From Blumeriella jaapii (Eukaryota > Ascomycota > Leotiomycetes > Helotiales > Drepanopezizaceae), in the NCBI GenBank assembly GCA_009599575.1, contig VWND01000009.1, forward strand, positions 992,001 through 1,056,000: 64,000 nt of DNA, in the 5' to 3' direction. Position 1 is the stretch's first letter; each line of letters opens with the position of its first letter. The notes beneath the pieces were generated by a model. That model did not search any database and had not been told where the DNA came from. It saw only the letters and a program-made list of their open reading frames with translations. Below are positions 57,806 through 64,000 of the stretch, one piece after another. The translations under genes and the position numbers were made by a program.

Positions 57806-58251
57806 CCTTTCCTCCCATGCTGGGAGAGGGAGAGAGAATGAGAGAACGAGAAAAGAGAGAGAGAGAGAGAGAGAGCGCAAGAGTCCGCATGGCGGGCTCG
57901 TCGCGCCTCAGCTCCCGTCGCACCACGCCGTCGCCGATGCGGGCCACGGGTCGCAGAAGCGGCGGCGAGGCGACGACGACCGACGGAGCCTTCAACCGCC
58001 CTCCTCGAGTGAGAGGTGACCGCGGCGGCCTCCTGCGACCCACACGGCTCTCGTGCCCAACGCTCGGGGCCGGCGGGCAACGACTGGACCACGACGCACG
58101 CGCCTGCCGTCGATACGCGGGCTGGCCTTTCCATCCCATCTCTCTCTCTCACATTCTCTCTCACTCGCTTACTCACTTACTCGCTTACTTACTACTCACT
58201 TACTTACTACTCGCTTCTCGCTTACTCACTTACTACTCACCCTCTCACTCA

Positions 58252-58282
<31 letters not shown>

Positions 58283-60892
58283 TCTCTTACTCACCCCCCT
58301 CTCTCCCTGCGTTCGGTGAAGTCAAGGTGTACCCCCTACCTACAGATGTACCGTACATGTGCCTATGCCTATGCCGCCGTCTCGATCACGCGACCGACCG
58401 TCGGTTCCATCGGCCTGATAGCCAGACGCCCGTCCTCGCGTCGTCCTCGTCTCCCAAGAGCTGGAGCCGGGTAGGGCAGGCCAGGGCAGCGCAGCGCAGG
58501 GCATGGCAGGCCAGGGCATGGATGGCATGGCATGGCTTCTTTCTGGCGGCGGGAGATGTCACGTAAATACTTCATGGCCGCAGCGATGCCCTGTCCCGTG
58601 CAGGACCGTAGAGGAGAGCCAGAGATGGCCCGACCCTTGCCCTCGCCGGCCAGAGTGCGACGCGCGGAGCAATTCAACCACGGACTTGACTGCCCAGGGA
58701 GATGCTGCGATCGCGCGAGTCCGGACTCACCATCACCCGCGCCGGTGATCGCGGTCCCTGGGGCCTCCTCGTGTGTCCCCCTCCAGAACTGTCAGCGCCC
58801 CGCCGCACGACCGAACGGCGAGCTCCAAGGCCGCAGGCGATGGCACGACGCATGCCGTGCGGATGGCCTCTGCCGGGACCTCATTTCCATGTCCACCCGC
58901 TCGTGGGAAGCTTCTCGGACCCGAGCATTTCACGCATCGAGAGGGCAATCGAATAAGCCATATCACCCGAAGTCGCGAACGGGCGGGGGGAAGTAAACAA
59001 CAGGGGCGGGCCGAACCGTGACAGCCGACTGTTCCGCCGGCGGAGACGTCAACAAACAGGAAGCCGGTCAAGCAAGACTGAATGAAGAATGCCCTTCCCC
59101 ATCCCCATCCCGCAAACGCGTGCGTCCGGATCCAGGCTTCTTCCAGAAGAGCTGGTCAGCGGCCGAAACTCCGGGATGCGGAAACAGACCACACACAGAA
59201 GCACAATCCCATTGTCGGTCTTCCCTCCCGTCGTGCCACGCCGGCCAGGCGTCCATGGCCGGCAGCTGTCGCATCGACGAAGCGCGGCGTGATCACCAGG
59301 CCATCCATCAGACGAACGATTGCCATCCGAGAGGTCGCGAGACCGTCCGCGATCGATCAGAACCGCCGGCCGGCACAGCACGACGGCCATGTACCCTACC
59401 GTCTGTACATGCTGTCGTCCGTACGTTCCCGCCCGGGAACGTGCAGCGTGCATCACATCGCTCTCCTCCGACATCACAGTACGCTCGCTCGCTCGCTCGC
59501 ACGCACGCACGCTCCCCAAGGCCACGAGCCTCCAAATTTCTTCTCCCGCGCGCAATCCTTGAGCTTCCCCGAGGAGAGACACGCGCCAGGGAGCCATCAG
59601 ATCAGACCGGATCCTTCCTTTCTTCCTTATCTCCCGCAGGTCATTTCCCTCGTGGCTGGTCGGACCGTGATGTACGAAATCACCCCGCGTAGCGGTGAGC
59701 CAGGAGACAGCGTCGTACAAGGACCTCCCTTTCTGGCGCCCGGCCTATATTTGCTTCTCGGTATTCGTCGATTCGGCGCCTGGGGTTGACGACATTGGCT
59801 TTTCTGGATGTGCCTTTCCTTCTCGTTTGTCGCGACCGGTTGGTGGGTTGGTTGGGTCCAGCAGGTCTGAGCGATTGGAAGCTCTTGTTTCTTTGCTGCT
59901 CAGTCAGGGGTTCCTCTCTCTTTGCCGTTGGTCTTGGTAAGAAGCTATACACACTGTTGGTAGTATATCTCGAGAGAGAAGCTAAGTATGTAGGTAGATA
60001 GGTATGCAGGTATGTACGTACTTACAATATGACATCTTACTACTGTTTATACCAAAGCCCCGAACGTAGTCTGTGCACGCCTCACGTGCAAGGTGGGTCC
60101 CCAGTTCTTGAATTGACATTCGAGATTGTCTGATCTCCTTCTTCATCTTCGTCCACTATGATCAATGCCCAATTCCCATCCATCTTTTCTATCGCTTGAG
60201 AGCACTCTGTTACGCATGCCTGATTAGCCTCAGGTGCCCAATACACAAAATCTCCTTTCTTTCTTTCTTTCTCTCTTTCTTCCTATCCTTCTTCTCCAAA
60301 GCCCTGCGCTCGGTCCTTCCGTTCCTCCCTTCGCGGACGATACTAAGTCAACGAACGCCATATATCACACTTTGTCACACTATATCATAATATCATATTA
60401 TACCATATCATTTCATATCATATCATATTACGTTTCCCACAAAGTACAGTAGAAGTATCTCTATCCCTCGAACCATCCACCATCCATCCCCTTCCCCCAA
60501 CCCTACATCCCAGCCCAAGCCCTCCCCCTCGGCTTCAGCTTGGCCATCCCTCCCTCCCTCTCTCCCTCCCTCGCTCTCCATCTCCCAAGATCCCAAGATC
60601 CCAAGCCAATTTCCTCTCTCTCATCTCCTCTCCTCCCTGTCTCTTCTCGTTCCGTCTCTTTGCGAGCAACTGCACCTCCCTTCCCTTCCCTTTCTTTTCA
60701 TTCCATCCGAAAACCTTACTTCTCCTCCCTTTTGTTCCTGTCCGGCACCATGGCGTCCCGTATGTATGTACAGTAGGTCATGCACACTTCAGCCGCGACG
60801 ATCGCTCCGTATCGGCGCCTTGTATCGTGTCGTTCCTTGGTTTCGGGGTCGTGTCGGATCTGCGCCTGATCTGCGCCGGCTCTGCCATGGAG

Positions 60893-61109
60893 TGAGTGGG
60901 TGGGTGAGTGGGTGAGTGGGTGAGTGAGTGAGTGAGTGAGTGAGTGAGTGAGTGAATGAGTGAGTGTGAGTGAGTGAGTGGGTGGGTGAGTGAGTGAGTG
61001 GGTGAGTGGGTGAGTGAATCTGGCACATCTAGTCCGAAACCAAAACTTCCCCTCTCCTCCTCCTCCTCCTCCTCCTCCTCCTCCTCCTCCTCCTCCTCCT
61101 CCTCCTCTT
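60893..61109. repeat. GTGAGTGG array followed by (CTC)n
   Basis: 60893-61018 is GTGAGTGG/GTGAGTGA repeats and 61053-61109 is a CTC triplet array of roughly 18 units, separated by about 35 bases. Confidence 0.85.
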
Positions 61110-62218
61110 CCTTCCCCTCTGTACGGAGGACACTGCCATTAGACATGCCAAGCACCAGGAGCGAGGTGAGGCGAGGTCAGTGAGCGAAGAGCGAAGAGCG
61201 ACGACGTCAGGAGAGAGGAGAGCCCAAGCGGGAAAAGGCCGCTTGTGCTGCTCAAGCTATATGTGTAGTGCTATACCGTACCGTAGGTGACAAGCACTAT
61301 TTGTGTGTAGGTATGTATGTACATGTAGGTCCAGGTATCTTCTTTCCAGGGCCTACCTAGGTACATACAGTACTGTCTGTACTGTGTACATCCCGTAGAG
61401 ACGGCGGCCGGCGCACAGAGCGAACAGACGAGAAAGGAGGGAAAGATCTAATGCTTGGTGATATGTGAACCAAAAAGTCATATAGTACACATATATTCCT
61501 CTGCTATGAATTTGTACTATGATATCATATGAACATGGTACTGTAGAAAGCTGCGCAAGGCCTGCCGGGGAACAAGGTACTGCACGGTACTGTGCATGCC
61601 ATGTATGCATGGACTGGGATGGGACTCAAGCTGTGGGATTGACTTCCACTGCCTCTGCCTCTGCCTCTGCCTCCCCTCCTCCTTTCTCTTCTTATGGAGG
61701 GAAAAAGAGAAAAACCTACAAACCTGCGCGATGCGCGGGAGGTTACTTACACTGTACTGTAAATACCCCTTCGCACAGTAAGTACAATAGATCCGAAGTT
61801 AGCGCGCTCCTTACTTTTCCGGAGCCGACCAGGTCAGTCTGTCAGTCTGTCAGTCTGTTCTTCGTGTGTACACAGATCGTATTGCATGTACAGTACGTAT
61901 AGTACAGTACAGTATAGTACAGTACTGCAAAAGACTGCGGGGACTCCAGAAGGGAGGAAGGAAGTACGTCTCGTGTGGACGTCCATCTATCCGTTTCCTC
62001 GGTGCATGCGACGAGCGGATCTTGTCAGTCAGTCCACAGTCCACAGTCCACGCCGGTTCTGAGCTGAGCATGGTACGGTATTGGTATGTGCGGTAGGTGG
62101 AGTAAGTGACATGTACTACAAAGCTCGGGAAAGAAAGGAGAGAAAGGGTTTGAAGATCGAAAACCGGAAAATCAAATTCTCGAACCCAAAATTACAATGT
62201 AAGAATTAGAAAGCAAAA

Positions 62219-62262
62219 TCTCAAATCTCAAAATCTCAAAATCTCAAAATCTCAAAATCTAG
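62219..62262. repeat. 10-bp tandem repeat (AAAATCTCAA)n
   Basis: Four to five units of AAAATCTCAA, in a locally A-rich stretch between GTAC-rich words. Confidence 0.85.
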
Positions 62263-63023
62263 ATACCCCCCTCCCAAAAATTTAACTGATTTACGGGAGC
62301 ATGACGTATAGCCCACCTACTGTACCTACCTAGGTACAGTACAATACCTACAATACCTAGGTACCTACAATACCTACCTACTACCCACCTACCTACCCAC
62401 CCACCTACCTCTCAAACCGAGTTGAGCTCCGCAAGCTCCATAAGCGAGCGAGCGACTCCGTATGTGCTGTACTGTAAGACGACGCGAGAGCCTTCCATAT
62501 CAGGGGAGATTTCGGGGGCAGATTTCCGGGACTCCGCCGCGAGGAACAAACCTGGGAGTGATGTCATGTCGACATCTCAACGGCTTGACAGATGCAAGGT
62601 TCCTTGTACATACTGTACAGTCCGTCATACTGTACAGTCCGTCATACTGTACTACAGAAACGGAGAAGATCTGAGATGCAGGCAGGCTGCCCGGGAGGAG
62701 GCAGTGGGGTAAAGCTAAATCGAAACCAGGTCGCCAAATTTACATACCGTGTGTGAAGTATCTGTGTACAGTAGTACTGTACTGTATCACAGTACAACAA
62801 TGCCAAGACGAGGTGGAAACGTGGAGAAGGACTGTGCAAGGCAATCATTCATCGTTCTATTCTTTTCTGCTCGTTCTCTAGTCCTTACTGAAACGCAAAA
62901 CAATGCAAGGGCTTCTGCCCGGGTATCACCCGTTTTCCAGCCAACTCCGTTTCCGCCAACTTTTACCCAACGAAGGAAAGAAAGGCCGGGAGAGCCTTCA
63001 AGCTGAGCTAGAAAACAAGGAGC

Positions 63024-64000
63024 CTAGGGTTTGATAGCGACGAAATCCTGTTGTTGGGGAATATCCTCATCAACTTCTCCGTCCTCGTCGCCAAAGAACT
63101 CCTCAACTTCGTCAGAGTCAACGTCTTCGCTTCCCAATCCTTCTTCATCACTTGAGAGTTCATCCGTATTGTCCTGAGACGGGTCATCGGCACGGGCATC
63201 AATGGCTCGCATGTTGCTCGCCTTGTGTCTGTGTGGTAGCTTGCATCCCTTGGTGGAGCAGGTACCTGTGTTGCTGAAGGCGGGGCACTCGTGGACATGG
63301 CGTTCAGTGCAGCTCGTACCTTTCTCGCAGTAGCCGTAGTTGCCAAACCGTTCACAGACGAGCGCAGAAGGCGAGACTCGCACGTGTATATATTTACAGT
63401 CTGGATTGGTGCAATTTCCTCGAGAGAAATAAGCGCACGCAGGAGTTCTCTCTGGGGTCAGTTCATGAGAGAGATCACAAGAATCTCCACTTGGACATTC
63501 TCCCGTCTTAACAAACTTTTGACATACCGCCACCTTGGAAGGGTCGTGGGTGAACAGACAGTCGGGGCCTCTTGGGCATGAACCTATTGAGAGGATTGGG
63601 TGTCAGCATTAACCCGGATCGCTCCACCACCGTGAGCGCAGATAGAAGTCTAAAGGGAAGGGGAATACCCGTATTGCTGAATTGACGGCAAGGCTTGGCG
63701 ACTGCCTGCTTTTGGTCGAGACTAATTTAGTTAGTAAATGCTGTATGGGACCCGGGCCCGGGTGAGACCATTTGAAATCCGCACCGGAATAGTCTAAGGG
63801 AAGAGTCGCGAAACAAGTGACCGCTCCTGCTTCTGATGAACTTGACGCCTGCAATCATCACTGTCTTGGGGGTAGATTTTGCATGATCGCCGCCTGTACA
63901 CTGTAAGTCTATGAGCGATTCAAAAAAGCTCATCACCAAAGTCAAGCTCTCACCAGGAAGTCTACAAAGCTTCTTGCCTCTACTCATGACCTGGAACCGA
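63024..64000 (-). CDS. Five-finger CCCH protein, ZC3H3/Red5-like (5' end beyond window)
   Basis: Partial, 3' end only. Exons 63954 to beyond 64000, 63785-63893, 63669-63721 and 63024-63583. Five C3H1 fingers can be read: CRQFSNTG followed by SCPRGPDCLFTH, CQKFVKTGECPSGDSCDLSH, CAYFSRGNCTNPDCKYIH, CERFGNYGYCEKGTSCTERH and CPAFSNTGTCSTKGCKLPH. Upstream is a KTVMIAGVKFIRSRSG segment like that before the fingers in ZC3H3. The C-terminal ~60 residues are acidic. Animal ZC3H3 and fission-yeast Red5 act in nuclear mRNA polyadenylation, export or decay; the role here is inferred. The intron before the third exon was placed by length (63 nt), phase and an ACTAAC branch. Confidence 0.88.

Larger units (their letters stand above)
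55330..63023. other. 7.7-kb gene-poor, repeat-rich region upstream of meaB
   Basis: I could not support any gene. Large frames, such as 57544-58566 and 59018-59789, look like random GC-rich or low-complexity DNA. It holds many simple arrays: GGT/GAT (55338-55440), CACT/GAGT arrays (56425-56455, 56527-56553, 56793-56891), a 31-C run, GAGGGC (57382-57443), CCCAAA/CCCAAG (57757-57805), GA (57850-57880), CTCA/CTTA then CT (58140-58290), GGCATGGC (58474-58540), CTTT (60250-60300), CATAT (60380-60430), GTGAGTGG (60893-61018), CTC (61053-61109), AAAATCTCAA (62219-62262) and TACTGTAC/CCTAGG clusters (61880-61930, 62310-62400, 62600-62660, 62765-62795). Part is the promoter and possibly a long leader of meaB. 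Confidence 0.5.

Noticed and set aside
56655..58019. 454-residue plus-strand frame
   Set aside because: Built of CACT, poly-C and GC-rich repeats; no domain and no intron structure.

Overview
The window is nuclear DNA of a filamentous ascomycete (Pezizomycotina). Genes carry short introns, mostly 45-70 nt, with GT..AG ends and CTAAC/CTGAC-like branch sites. The gene set is typical of a mould: HOOK dynein adaptor, Adk1, Rpn8, Hem13, Trm9, tubulin cofactor B, Atp4, Noc4, a MeaB-type bZIP, and a CYP52-like P450. Intergenic spacers are scattered with TACTGTAC/CCTACCTAGG words. I cannot fix the class from sequence alone; Sordariomycetes is a weak guess. There is no sign of bacterial DNA, CRISPR, rRNA or an unambiguous tRNA.

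Layout. 0-4 kb: a small secreted I9-type inhibitor and a nine-exon HOOK gene. 5.3-6.5 kb: a poorly resolved minus-strand gene. 7-13 kb: adk1 and rpn8 (divergent), a SWIM-domain gene and hem13. 13.9-16.8 kb: a divergent pair of oxidoreductases (aldo/keto reductase and Gfo/Idh/MocA dehydrogenase). 17.4-22.8 kb: a ubiquitin protease, trm9 and a SANT/Myb regulator. 22.9-27 kb: spacer with a 34-G run and several tandem repeats. 27-36 kb: tubulin cofactor B, an orphan 400-residue protein, a tRNA-derived SINE-like element, a class V aminotransferase and a Tpa1/OGFOD1-type dioxygenase. 36.3-36.9 kb: an eight-copy 70-bp minisatellite. 37.9-42.4 kb: P450, a conserved fungal protein and a Nudix hydrolase. 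43.9-49.4 kb: atp4 and noc4 (divergent, 189 bp apart) and a Sel1-repeat gene. 49.4-63 kb is gene-poor and packed with simple repeats; it holds only the meaB-like bZIP gene. 63-64 kb: the 3' part of a five-finger CCCH gene running off the right edge.

Most genes are unrelated housekeeping functions, and I see no biosynthetic cluster. The clearest functional pairing is the divergent oxidoreductase pair at 13.9-16.8 kb. Four otherwise well-conserved genes (rpn8, the P450, the Sel1 gene and meaB) each need one base added or removed to keep their frame. The simplest reading is residual assembly indels, though real mutation is not excluded. I did not find a convincing undescribed system. The best leads are the SINE-like dimer, the minisatellite and the repeats reaching into the ubiquitin protease stop codon.
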